64,000 bases of DNA from Flagellimonas maritima. Its GTDB lineage: Bacteria; Bacteroidota; Bacteroidia; Flavobacteriales; Flavobacteriaceae. Under the pieces are notes generated by a model. That model was not told where the DNA came from and did no database searches. It saw nothing but the letters and a program-made list of their open reading frames with translations. Made by a program: the position numbers and the translations under genes. Below are positions 56,775 to 64,000 of this stretch, in pieces. Location: positions 1,297,501-1,361,500 of the forward strand of contig NZ_CP030104.1 of assembly GCF_003269425.1 (NCBI RefSeq). Reading direction: 5' to 3'. Each line of letters starts with the position of its first letter. Positions within the stretch are counted from its first letter, which is position 1.

Positions 56775-57182
56775 ATGAAAAAAAATATCTACGGAATTAT
56801 AATTACTATTATCAGTATCATAAATATGCTCTTTATGATTTTCTGCTTCTTGGTTTACGATATGGGACTGAATAACAATATCTACATAATTGGCGGAACT
56901 ATAATTTCAATCGGACTTTTAATTTTATTGTTCAAAAACAACGTCTATGGATACATTGGAACTATAATCTTTTATGGAATTCAAATGTTCGGAACTGAAT
57001 TGATTTTCGAAAATTTTCGATATGGATTAATTCTGCGTTCTGAATCTGATGGTAGCGTAAATTCGACTGACTTTCAATTGGATTTAAATACAACAGCGAT
57101 ACTTTTGGTTATTTTAGGAATATTGGGCTATTTGAGATATAAAAAACTGACTGAATTAAAAGCGGAATCTAAAACTGAATAA
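56775..57182 (+). CDS. Four-helix membrane protein, unknown
   Basis: 135 residues with four hydrophobic segments (about residues 6-30, 36-52, 57-72 and 108-122) and a basic/acidic tail LTELKAESKTE. AT-rich codon use. Nothing recognisable. Single-gene cassette between sites c3 and c4; the start lies 22 bases inside the cassette. Confidence 0.65.
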   Translation: MKKNIYGIIITIISIINMLFMIFCFLVYDMGLNNNIYIIGGTIISIGLLILLFKNNVYGYIGTIIFYGIQMFGTELIFENFRYGLILRSESDGSVNSTDFQLDLNTTAILLVILGILGYLRYKKLTELKAESKTE

Positions 57183-57189
57183 AAAACGA

Positions 57190-57347
57190 AAGGCTAACAA
57201 TGTATAACCGCAATTACGGCGGATTCGACTACCCTTCGGCTACGCTCGGGGCTGGCTGAATCCACTCGGAATTGTTAAAGTCCGTGCCAAACCAAAAAAC
57301 AGTAACTTAAAATCCGTAACTGACGGTTATACGAGACCGTTGTACAC
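57190..57347 (+). other. attC-like site c4
   Basis: R'' AAGGCTAAC (57190-57198) is the exact complement of the cassette start GTTAGCCTT (56745). Arms GTATAACCG..TTACGG and CCGTAA..CGGTTATAC pair well, with unpaired AAT on the left and GAGACC on the right, before GTTGTACAC (57339-57347). Apex CCCTTCGGCTACGCTCGGGG (57232-57251). Confidence 0.9.
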
Positions 57348-57352
57348 CATCA

Positions 57353-58105
57353 ATGAAAAACCTGCTTGCAAGTATAATTACCCTTCTGATTTTTAATAAT
57401 TCCTTTGCTCAAAAAAGTGAATCTGAATTATTGAAAAATTATGAATTCTATGTTGAGAAAAACATAGAAATGGGAAAATGGAGTTCTAAATTTTATCTTA
57501 TAAACGGAATTGTTTCAGTACGAGAAAATTATTGGAAAAATGAACTACGAAGCCGAACGGAATTTGAATACGACCGATTTGGAAATGTAGAACGTGAAAC
57601 AAATACCTTTGACATCAACAAAGGACAGATAAACGATATTTCAAACCTTAAATTGGAATATTATGACTCATTGCTTGTAAGAAAGAAATTTGATTTTGGA
57701 ATGACCGAAAAATATTCTGACTTCAACAAATTGGGAAAACCCAAACTGATTGAAAGAATTGAGGAATCTGATTTCAAAGCTTGGCCTTATAAAGAACTGG
57801 TGGAATATGATAAAAAAGGAGATATTATTAAATCAACAGAATTCAGTACTTACGACGATTTGAACGGAAAAACTGTCAACGAAAAAGCTACATCATATTA
57901 TAAATATGACGACCGAAATAGTGTGATTGAAATTCACAGAGAATATGAACCAACACAAGAATTTCCAATCCCAATGACAGGAGGACCTTTTTTGTATGAG
58001 TATGAGTATTTCAGATACAAATATAACAGGATTGGCCTTTGGACTAAAAAGTATAAATCAGTAAATGGAAAAGAATATCTTGTTGCTAGAAGAAAATATA
58101 AATAA
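57353..58105 (+). CDS. Exported protein with YD-like repeats, unknown
   Basis: 250 residues. Signal peptide MKNLLASIITLLIFNNSFAQ. The mature part has repeated short strands of the form EFEYDRFGNVERETN, LVEYDKKGDIIKSTEF, YYKYDDRNSVIEIHREY and YKYNRIGLWTKK, reminiscent of RHS/YD repeats, so probably a beta-rich envelope protein. Single-gene cassette with only six bases between the attC end and its ATG. Confidence 0.7.
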   Translation: MKNLLASIITLLIFNNSFAQKSESELLKNYEFYVEKNIEMGKWSSKFYLINGIVSVRENYWKNELRSRTEFEYDRFGNVERETNTFDINKGQINDISNLKLEYYDSLLVRKKFDFGMTEKYSDFNKLGKPKLIERIEESDFKAWPYKELVEYDKKGDIIKSTEFSTYDDLNGKTVNEKATSYYKYDDRNSVIEIHREYEPTQEFPIPMTGGPFLYEYEYFRYKYNRIGLWTKKYKSVNGKEYLVARRKYK

Positions 58106-58107
58106 CA

Positions 58108-58265
58108 GTGTACAAAATTCTATAACCGCAATTACGGCGGATTCGACTACCCCTCGACTACACTCGGGGCTGGCTGAATCCACTCGGAATTGATAACGTC
58201 AGTGCTAAGACGAAAATTGACGCATATTAACCCGTAACTGACGGTTATACGAGACTGTTATGTCT
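58108..58265 (+). other. attC-like site c5
   Basis: R'' GTGTACAAA (58108-58116) matches the complement of the cassette start GTTGTACAC in 8 of 9 positions. Arms TATAACCGCAATTACGG and CCGTAACTGACGGTTATA pair; GAGACT precedes GTTATGTCT (58257-58265). Apex CCCCTCGACTACACTCGGGG (58150-58169). Confidence 0.85.
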
Positions 58266-58294
58266 TATTTTTGAATAAAAAAGTATAAAGAATT

Positions 58295-59152
58295 ATGAAA
58301 CACATATTAATATTCTTCACTATGCTTAGTGTTTTAGTAACAAATGCCCAAGAAAAATTTGCAGACGGTATTATCTGCACCGTTGACTATAATGAATATG
58401 GGCTTACATTCATAACTGAAAATTGGATCTGTTTTACTAAATCTGAGGATAGAAATACACTCATGTTTTCTAGGTATGAAAATAATTCATGGACAAAACC
58501 AATCATAGCTCCATTCTCAGGAGTATATCCTGATGAATATCCTAGATTTGATAGAACTACAAGCAGATTATTTTTTGCATCTAAAAGACCATCCGAGAAT
58601 GACAAAATTAAAGCCTCCAATGACATCTGGTATGTAGAGTTGAAAAATGATATGTGGTCAAAGCCAATTCATTTGGAAGGAAATTTCTCCACCAATGGAA
58701 TTGAGAGTGGAGCGGAAAGTTCTAATGGCATAATCTATTTCCATTCGGATCGAAAAGGAAAAGGATTGAATGACGTTGATATATACTCATTACCGTTAGG
58801 AGCAACAGAAGATTCGGCAAAGTATATATCAGTAAGTAGTGAAAAAGTTGATGGCGAACCGTATATTTTTAATAATGGTAATGCAATGCTATTTATGAGC
58901 GCGGGACATAATACTGTAGGTAATGGCGATATTTTTTTAACTCTTTTTGAAAATGATGAATGGACGACCCCGACTCCAGTCGATACAACAGGCAAGGTAA
59001 ATACAATTGATTGGGAATATTCGCCTGTTCTTTCTCCTGATTTGAAAACTCTCTATTTCACGAGATACGTAAATGGACAAGCAGACATATTTCAAATTGA
59101 TGTTAAATTATTATCAAATAAGGAACTGCAAAATATTGCTAATCTAAATTAA
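58295..59152 (+). CDS. Exported PD40 (WD40-like beta-propeller) repeat protein
   Basis: 285 residues, signal peptide ending VTNAQ. PD40/TolB-like blades are seen in YPRFDRTTSRLFFASKRPSE, GIIYFHSDRKGKGLNDVDIY, AMLFMSAGHNTVGNGDIFLT and SPDLKTLYFTRYVNGQADIF. Probably periplasmic binding or scaffold. Cassette gene; its last bases run directly into the end repeat AATAAGACATAAC, which overlaps the stop region. Confidence 0.82.
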   Translation: MKHILIFFTMLSVLVTNAQEKFADGIICTVDYNEYGLTFITENWICFTKSEDRNTLMFSRYENNSWTKPIIAPFSGVYPDEYPRFDRTTSRLFFASKRPSENDKIKASNDIWYVELKNDMWSKPIHLEGNFSTNGIESGAESSNGIIYFHSDRKGKGLNDVDIYSLPLGATEDSAKYISVSSEKVDGEPYIFNNGNAMLFMSAGHNTVGNGDIFLTLFENDEWTTPTPVDTTGKVNTIDWEYSPVLSPDLKTLYFTRYVNGQADIFQIDVKLLSNKELQNIANLN

Positions 59153-59225
59153 TAAGACATAACACTGTATATAAAATCATAGCACCATGCGGGATGCTAC
59201 GCTTCATATACTAAACGTTGTATCC
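59151..59225 (+). other. attC-like site c6 (short)
   Basis: AATAAGACATAAC (59151-59163) is the 13/13 complement of the start of this cassette, GTTATGTCTTATT at 58257. Arms GTATAT and ATATAC follow ACT and precede TAAAC, then GTTGTATCC (59217-59225). About 71 bases, the size of classical attC sites. Confidence 0.9.
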
Positions 59226-59268
59226 AATAGCCCCAAACCCTTAATAATTAATTCGGTACCTTTTCAGA

Positions 59269-60951
59269 ATGAAATATTCTAAAAGCGCACTGCTCATTCT
59301 GGGAACTATCCTTTTTTTTTCGATTTCTTCATGTAAAAACAACACACCGAATCCAAATTTAACATCATTAAACCTATTGCGAGGAGAACTACAATTATGT
59401 GGTAACGGACAATTTGGAGATGTCAACTTTTCTGAATCCTGTAGCTACGAAACAAGAGAAACCTTTAATCTTGCCATTTCTTTGCTCCACTCCTTTGAAT
59501 ATATTGAAGCAGAAAAAGCATTTGTTAAAATAATAGACAAAGACCCAGATTGTGCCATGGCTTACTGGGGCGTAGCAATGAGTATTTATCATGGATTATG
59601 GGCACCTCCAACGAACTCCGTTTTAGAAAAAGGAGTAAAGCTTATAGCAATAGCTCAAAAATTACCTAAATCTAAAAAAGCGAAACAATATTTAGACGCC
59701 ATAGGTTCTTTTTATAAGAACTGGGAATCAGTCGATAACCAAACCCGAAAGCTTGCTTATGCCCAAAAAATGAAAGAGATGTATGAAGAAAATAGCGAGG
59801 ATACCGAAGTAGCTGTATTCTATGCCTTGGCGCTTCGTGCATCTGCAATAGCCTCAGACAAAACCTATTCAAAACAACGTGAAGCTGGAAAAATTTTAGA
59901 AGATTTGTTCAAAAAGGAACCGAACCATCCGGGTATTGCACACTATATTATTCATTCCTATGATTATCAAGAATTGGCCAAACTAGGATTGAGTACAGCC
60001 AGACGCTATGCAGATATTGCTCCAAATTCTGCCCACGCCCAACATATGCCATCACATATTTTTACACGTTTGGGACTTTGGGATGAATCAATTGACACTA
60101 ATCTCAATTCTGCCGAATCAGCAGTTTGTTATGCTGAAAGTATTTCACCCGGAGCACATTGGGATGAAGAAGTACATGCCATGGGATATTTGGTTTATGC
60201 CTATCTGCAAACAGGGAATAATAAACTTGCTTATGAACAATACGAGTATCTTAAATCTTTTAAGGAAATCTTTCCGCCTAACTTTAAAATTGCATATACA
60301 GCAGCGGCGATTCCTGCTCGTTTAGCCGTGGAAAACAAAAATTGGAAAGAGGCTGCACATCTTGAATTGCCTCAATTTGCGGGATTAGAGTGGCAACAAT
60401 TCCCCTGGCAAAAAGCATTACTTCATTATGCAAAAGCTCTGGGAAATATTCATGTTAATAATATAGAAGCGGCTCAAAACGAACTTGATTTGCTACGTTC
60501 TTTTGAAAAGGAGTTGATAGATTTGAAGGACGCTTATAAAGCAAATCAAGTCGCTATCCAAATTAAAACCATAGAAGCATGGCTCCAACTAAAAAAAGGG
60601 AATAATGACGAAGCCATATCCTTAATGATTACTGCGGCAGATATGGAAAGTTTAACCTCAAAACATCCTGTAACTCCGGGTGAAATCTTACCAGCGGATG
60701 AACTTTTAGCTGATATGCTCTTGGCTTTAAATAAACCTCAAAAAGCTTTAACTGCTTACGAAGTAAATTTAGATAGACGTCCAAACAGATTCAATGGCAT
60801 TTATGGTGCAGCAATAGCAGCGAAACAATCTGGTAACATGGAAAAAGCAACATTATATTTTGAAAGTTTACTTGCACTAACAGAAAACGTAGTTAGCGAT
60901 AGACCAGAAATTAAAGAGGCAAAAGATTTTCTTAAGAAGAAAATTATTTGA
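59269..60951 (+). CDS. TPR-containing lipoprotein
   Basis: 560 residues. Lipoprotein signal LILGTILFFSISSCKNN. TPR-like helices are frequent: LLHSFEYIEAEKAFVKIIDK, CAMAYWGVAMSIYHGLW, HAQHMPSHIFTRLGLWDESI, HYAKALGNIHVNNIEAAQNE and the C-terminal LLALNKPQKALTAYEVNLDR. These resemble the exported TPR proteins that accompany SCO-type genes in Bacteroidota. Its stop is one base from the SCO gene, so the pair is co-expressed. Confidence 0.85.
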   Translation: MKYSKSALLILGTILFFSISSCKNNTPNPNLTSLNLLRGELQLCGNGQFGDVNFSESCSYETRETFNLAISLLHSFEYIEAEKAFVKIIDKDPDCAMAYWGVAMSIYHGLWAPPTNSVLEKGVKLIAIAQKLPKSKKAKQYLDAIGSFYKNWESVDNQTRKLAYAQKMKEMYEENSEDTEVAVFYALALRASAIASDKTYSKQREAGKILEDLFKKEPNHPGIAHYIIHSYDYQELAKLGLSTARRYADIAPNSAHAQHMPSHIFTRLGLWDESIDTNLNSAESAVCYAESISPGAHWDEEVHAMGYLVYAYLQTGNNKLAYEQYEYLKSFKEIFPPNFKIAYTAAAIPARLAVENKNWKEAAHLELPQFAGLEWQQFPWQKALLHYAKALGNIHVNNIEAAQNELDLLRSFEKELIDLKDAYKANQVAIQIKTIEAWLQLKKGNNDEAISLMITAADMESLTSKHPVTPGEILPADELLADMLLALNKPQKALTAYEVNLDRRPNRFNGIYGAAIAAKQSGNMEKATLYFESLLALTENVVSDRPEIKEAKDFLKKKII

Positions 60952-60952
60952 T

Positions 60953-61588
60953 ATGAGACTCAATATATCACATTCAATATTTATTGTCTTTGCAATTTGT
61001 TGTGTATTTTCTTGTAATCAAATAAAAGAGTTACCAGTTTATAATCCATCAGATTTTAATCCAGAATTGGTAGATGTAAGTTTACATAACACAAATAAAA
61101 ATCATACGGTTGGAGACTTTGAATTGATAAATCAGAATGGAGATACGATAACTCAAGACCATTATAAAGATAAAATATATGTGGTCGATTTCTTTTTTAC
61201 GAGTTGCCCAACCATTTGTCCAATAATGACAACTAATATGGCTGAACTTCAAAATGAATTTTTAAAAAATGAAGACATTATGTTCTTGTCACTATCCGTA
61301 ACACCTGCTATCGATAGTATTTCAGTTCTAAAAAAATATGCCAAAGAAAATGATGTGATAGACTCTAAATGGAATATAACTACCGGCAATAAAAAACACA
61401 TTTATGAATTAGCCAGAAAAAGTTATTTCGCTGTTGTAGAGCAAGGCGATGGAGGTCTCCAAGATTTTATTCATACACCTAACTTTATATTGGTGGACAA
61501 GAAAAAACAAATACGCGGAATGTATGATGGAACAAATGACAAAGAAATCGAACGGTTAGTAAATGACATGCGTATTTTGACAAACTAA
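60953..61588 (+). CDS. SCO1/SenC family copper-binding thioredoxin-like protein
   Basis: 211 residues. Lipoprotein-like start (VFAICCVFSCNQIKEL). Thioredoxin fold with the copper-binding Cys pair in FFFTSCPTICPIMTTNMAEL (C-x3-C) and the His ligand in QDFIHTPNFILVDKK. SCO proteins deliver copper to cytochrome oxidase or act as redox chaperones. Downstream of the TPR lipoprotein; no oxidase gene is near. Confidence 0.92.
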   Translation: MRLNISHSIFIVFAICCVFSCNQIKELPVYNPSDFNPELVDVSLHNTNKNHTVGDFELINQNGDTITQDHYKDKIYVVDFFFTSCPTICPIMTTNMAELQNEFLKNEDIMFLSLSVTPAIDSISVLKKYAKENDVIDSKWNITTGNKKHIYELARKSYFAVVEQGDGGLQDFIHTPNFILVDKKKQIRGMYDGTNDKEIERLVNDMRILTN

Positions 61589-61606
61589 TTATTATCAAAT
61601 TCTACT

Positions 61607-61738
61607 GGGTATAACACCGTGCATAGCTCATTGCAGCTAAATTCTCAATCATAATTCTTTGCAAATTACTATCTTTCGGTCACTGCAGTAAATAATAGCT
61701 CACTTACCGCAATAAGCCGTATACAAAGCGTTGAGCCA
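61607..61738 (+). other. Degenerate attC-like site c7
   Basis: GGGTATAAC (61607-61615) is a 7/9 complement of the cassette start GTTGTATCC (59217); both mismatches would be G-T pairs. Ends in GTTGAGCCA (61730-61738). Inner arms are unclear. The gap 61589-61888 holds this site, the remnant at 61730-61825 and the ECF promoter. Confidence 0.5.
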
Positions 61739-61825
61739 CAATCCCTGCGGTCGCTCAGACCGTCCCGAACACATCGGGGACTGCTCTCTGGGCTATTGTG
61801 GTACAAAGGCCAGGCTGTTAGGCAC
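61730..61825 (+). other. Palindromic remnant at the right edge of the array
   Basis: GTTGAGCCACAAT ... ATTGTGG and a second GTTAGGCAC (61817-61825); GCCACAAT/ATTGTGG is inverted, and CCGTCCCGA..TCGGGGAC forms the apex. Looks like an attC-type site without a cassette gene. Confidence 0.5.
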
Positions 61826-61840
61826 AAGCTGAAAAAAACG

Positions 61841-61870
61841 TTGTAACACCATTAAAAAATTTGCATCTAA
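61841..61870 (+). promoter_or_regulatory. Predicted ECF promoter of the sigma gene
   Basis: TTGTAACACC (61841-61850), 11 bases, TGCATCTAA (61862-61870). Same elements and spacing as at 62821 and 63469. The ATG at 61871 touches the -10 element, so translation must start further down. Confidence 0.8.
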
Positions 61871-61888
61871 ATGATAAACCAACACAAG

Positions 61889-62761
61889 ATGCATAATCCA
61901 CTCGAAAAAATAGACCTAAAGAATACAGACTTTGAATTAGTGAAAAGTTCCTTGAATGGAGACCGAATAGCACTAGATAAACTGATAAAAAAGCATCAAC
62001 CATTTATTTATAATGTTGCTTGGAAAATGTCACACAATCCAAACGATGCCAAAGATTTAACACAAGAAGTTTTGATTAAGGTAATAACCAATCTCTCAAA
62101 ATTCTCTTTTAAAAGTGCTTTTCCAACTTGGCTGTACCGAATTGTAGTGAATGAATTTCTACAAACAAAAAGAAAGAATAAAAATCCCCAGTTTGAATCT
62201 TTCGAACATTATGGAAATACGCTAGACAATATCCCCAATCCAGAGCTCAACAAACAAGAAGAGATAGCATATGCAGAGCTTTCAAAAGAAATGCAAATTA
62301 GTTGTATGTCTGGAATGTTGATGTGTTTAAATGAAGAGCAAAGGCTTATTTATATTTTAGGCGATACATTCAATATCGACCACAATTTAGGAGCAGAGAT
62401 TTTTGAAATTTCCCCACAAAACTTTCGAATAAAGTTACATAGGTCAAGAAAAGAACTTTACAACTTCATGAATAATAAATGTGGTTTGGTCAATAAGGCT
62501 AATCCTTGTCGTTGTCCAAAGAAAACCAAAGCGCTCAAAAAAATTGGCTTTTTAAATGAAAACAAGATGCTTTTTAATGTTAAGACAGCTAAAAAAATTA
62601 AAGATTTTGCATCAGAAAATCACGTAGAACTGATGGAGACAATTGAAGACAAATACACTTTGCTATTTAGAAATCATCCTGCTAAAAAACATTTTGGTAA
62701 AGAGACCATAATTGACGAATTATTAAATGATGATGACCTAATGAAGCATTTGCGACCTTAA
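61889..62761 (+). CDS. ECF-type RNA polymerase sigma factor with Cys-rich C-terminal extension
   Basis: 290 residues from the ATG at 61889; the ATG at 61871 abuts the predicted -10 element and would lie upstream of the transcript start. Sigma region 2: LVKSSLNGDRIALDKLIKKH, NPNDAKDLTQEVLIKVITNL; region 4: YILGDTFNIDHNLGAEIFEI, SPQNFRIKLHRSRKELYNFM. After it, about 95 residues follow with CGLVNKANPCRCPKKTKALK (three Cys) and a helical tail. The Cys motif may bind zinc or sense redox state. No anti-sigma gene is adjacent. A terminator follows. It probably drives itself and the two next genes. Confidence 0.9.
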   Translation: MHNPLEKIDLKNTDFELVKSSLNGDRIALDKLIKKHQPFIYNVAWKMSHNPNDAKDLTQEVLIKVITNLSKFSFKSAFPTWLYRIVVNEFLQTKRKNKNPQFESFEHYGNTLDNIPNPELNKQEEIAYAELSKEMQISCMSGMLMCLNEEQRLIYILGDTFNIDHNLGAEIFEISPQNFRIKLHRSRKELYNFMNNKCGLVNKANPCRCPKKTKALKKIGFLNENKMLFNVKTAKKIKDFASENHVELMETIEDKYTLLFRNHPAKKHFGKETIIDELLNDDDLMKHLRP

Positions 62762-62783
62762 AAAGGTACAATCCATTTTATGT

Positions 62784-62820
62784 AAAGCCTTTTGAATTCA
62801 AATCAAAAGGCTTTTTTGTT
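62784..62820 (+). terminator. Terminator between sigma gene and dinB
   Basis: AAAGCCTTTTGA (62784-62795) pairs with TCAAAAGGCTTT (62803-62814), then TTTTGTT. It separates the sigma transcript from the next ECF promoter, which starts at 62821. Confidence 0.88.
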
Positions 62821-62850
62821 TTGTAACACCACCAGCAATCTTGTATCCAA
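62821..62850 (+). promoter_or_regulatory. Predicted ECF promoter of the dinB gene
   Basis: TTGTAACACC (62821-62830), 11 bases, TGTATCCAA (62842-62850), 24 bases before the dinB start. Confidence 0.82.
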
Positions 62851-62874
62851 CTAATAAACTCAAAACAGTTTGTT

Positions 62875-63474
62875 ATGAAAACAATGATATCAATAATGTT
62901 AATAATCATAACAAGCTGTACGAATGCGCAAATAAAAAAACCAAAAACTATGCTTGCAGACAAAATTATGCCAAATGAATATGGACAAGCCATTCTATTC
63001 TATACTGATAAAGCAGATAAAGGAACAACCATCTTAGAAGTATTAGAAAATTCAAAACAAGCAATGAAACAATACCTTCAATCTATTCCAGATGATAAAA
63101 TAGATTATCAATATGCTAACGGTAAATGGACCGTAGCAGAAGTAATACAACATATAATAAGTTATGAACTGATAATGACGGAAAGAGCCTTGGTTGTAGC
63201 AGGCATCAAAACCGACTCGCTAAAATTTACATTCTATACACAATCAACTACCGTAGCAGGAGCAAAAAATAAATCAAAGCAAGAACTACTCGAAGAGTTT
63301 ACAAATGTACGAGAGAATACCATCGAAGCTTTTAAGTCATTAACAGATGGAGAACTTAAAACTGTTGGAACCTTGGATGGCAACATAGCTTCTGTACGAA
63401 TGATTGGACTTTGTATTTCTGGACATCAAACCCATCATTTTAATGTTTTGAAAAACCGATATGGACTTTTGTAA
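62875..63474 (+). CDS. Exported DinB-family protein
   Basis: 199 residues, signal-like start MKTMISIMLIIITSCTN with a possible lipobox (IITSC). DinB_2 four-helix bundle: YLQSIPDDKIDYQYANGKWT, AEVIQHIISYELIMTERAL and the metal-binding end CISGHQTHHFNVLKN. The three-His site is preserved. Thiol-transferase-like family; substrate unknown. Preceded by its own ECF promoter and followed by a third one that overlaps its stop. Confidence 0.85.
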   Translation: MKTMISIMLIIITSCTNAQIKKPKTMLADKIMPNEYGQAILFYTDKADKGTTILEVLENSKQAMKQYLQSIPDDKIDYQYANGKWTVAEVIQHIISYELIMTERALVVAGIKTDSLKFTFYTQSTTVAGAKNKSKQELLEEFTNVRENTIEAFKSLTDGELKTVGTLDGNIASVRMIGLCISGHQTHHFNVLKNRYGLL

Positions 63475-63498
63475 CACCTCTCTAACTCTTGTATCTAA
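63469..63498 (+). promoter_or_regulatory. Predicted ECF promoter of the NTF2-like gene
   Basis: TTGTAACACC (63469-63478), 11 bases, TGTATCTAA (63490-63498), 26 bases before the ATG at 63525. The -35 element includes the last codon and stop of dinB. Confidence 0.82.
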
Positions 63499-63524
63499 AC
63501 TATGAACATAAAAATAATATAAGT

Positions 63525-63881
63525 ATGACTACACAACTAATTGCTGAAAAGCTCACTTCACTTCTACGAGAAGGTAAATTTGAAGAAATTTATGACACCT
63601 TGTTTGACCAAGAAAAGGTTAAACACGTTGAACCACAATCACCTCATTTTCCGGATGTAACAGGAGTAAATGCACTTAAGGAAAAAGATAGTGTTATGGC
63701 AGGAAATATTGCCGAAGTTCATTCAATGGAAATTGGCGATGCCATTACCAGCAAAGATTTTATTGCACTACCCTACAAAATGTCTTTCAAAATGAAAGAC
63801 GGCAACAAAGCAGAGCTTGATGAACTGATTGTTTACCAAGTAGAAAACGGGAAAATAATCCTTGAACAATTCTTTTATTAA
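63525..63881 (+). CDS. NTF2/SnoaL-like protein
   Basis: 118 residues from the ATG at 63525 (MTTQLIAEKLTSLLREGKFE); an upstream in-frame start at 63489 falls within the promoter. The cone-shaped NTF2 fold is suggested by EEIYDTLFDQEKVKHVEPQS, GVNALKEKD and YKMSFKMKDGNKAELDELIV. Such small proteins bind hydrophobic ligands or isomerise substrates. Third member of the ECF regulon. Confidence 0.8.
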   Translation: MTTQLIAEKLTSLLREGKFEEIYDTLFDQEKVKHVEPQSPHFPDVTGVNALKEKDSVMAGNIAEVHSMEIGDAITSKDFIALPYKMSFKMKDGNKAELDELIVYQVENGKIILEQFFY

Positions 63882-63898
63882 TTTATAAATATTTAAAA

Positions 63899-64000
63899 AT
63901 GAATAATTTAATTAACACAATAACAGTAACTACTCTTTTAATGTTGGGTGGTTTAAACGTGAACGCACAAAACAGTAAAGCAGATTTAAGCTATGTATCA
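63899..64000 (+). CDS. Exported protein, start only (cut by window edge)
   Basis: 34 codons visible: MNNLINTITVTTLLMLGGLN then VNAQNSKADLSYVS, a signal peptide with cleavage after NAQ. Eighteen bases after the NTF2-like gene, so probably in the same transcript. The product cannot be named. Confidence 0.6.
   Translation, partial: MNNLINTITVTTLLMLGGLNVNAQNSKADLSYVS

Overview
The window reads as chromosome of a marine-type Flavobacteriaceae bacterium (Bacteroidota). Evidence for this: the mutY-ssb-gldE-gldD order with gliding lipoprotein GldD, a DUF4270 lipoprotein, several TonB-dependent receptors, an L21 with the long C-terminal extension seen in Bacteroidota, TANNTTTG-type -7 promoter boxes instead of sigma70 boxes, and starts with little Shine-Dalgarno signal. 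No rRNA, tRNA, CRISPR array, transposase or integrase gene was recognised.

Layout. 1-2.9 kb (minus): DUF4301 protein, NadR-like ATPase, PnuC-type transporter, thiamine-binding-family protein, phosphopantetheinyl transferase. 2.9-6.6 kb (plus): ahcY, a thioester-reductase-like SDR and a D-threonine-aldolase-family enzyme. 6.6-8.0 kb (minus): rpmA, rplU, DUF4199. 8.2-11.6 kb: an active/inactive M16 peptidase pair. 11.6-15.5 kb: EamA transporter, then a plus-strand run of exported proteins (Met/His-rich outer-membrane protein, DJ-1/PfpI lipoprotein). 15.5-18.9 kb: gldD, gldE, ssb, mutY. 19-22 kb: HU, a 29-residue bS22-like ribosomal protein, RNase G, recX. 22-30.6 kb: biotin genes (bioB, small membrane protein, ketosynthase, bioA / bioD, DUF2007, bioF) split by an opposing glycosyltransferase-39 gene. 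30.6-40.9 kb: a frameshifted acetyltransferase, atpC-atpD, a TonB receptor, glmS, DUF4270, a short GT5 protein. 41-44.3 kb: panC-panD-flippase-like-esterase. 44.6-52.7 kb: radA, aldo/keto reductase, xth, small exported proteins, isochorismatase-like hydrolase, secreted Gfo/Idh/MocA oxidoreductase and TonB receptor.

52.7-61.8 kb is accessory DNA and the most interesting part. It begins with a 39-bp perfect direct repeat of the 3' end of the TonB receptor gene flanking a nonsense-disrupted gene. Then comes an integron-like cassette array: single genes or small pairs, all on the plus strand (234-aa membrane protein, ParD/ParE toxin-antitoxin, AlkB-like dioxygenase, 4-TM protein, 250-aa exported protein, PD40 protein, TPR lipoprotein plus SCO protein), separated by attC-like palindromic sites of about 70-215 bp. 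The end of each cassette is the reverse complement of its own first bases after a GTT core (9/9, 9/9, 9/9, 9/9, 8/9, 13/13 and a degenerate 7/9), which is the geometry expected of attC sites. No integrase lies in the window, so it would be a CALIN-type (integrase-less) array or a related, differently mobilised system. The site apices carry the same small palindrome that has also been inserted, in frame, into the biotin-operon ketosynthase.

61.8-64 kb holds a compact ECF sigma regulon: the sigma gene, a DinB gene and an NTF2-like gene are each preceded by TTGTAACACC-N11-TGYATCYAA with identical spacing, which predicts an autoregulated promoter and moves the sigma start to 61889.
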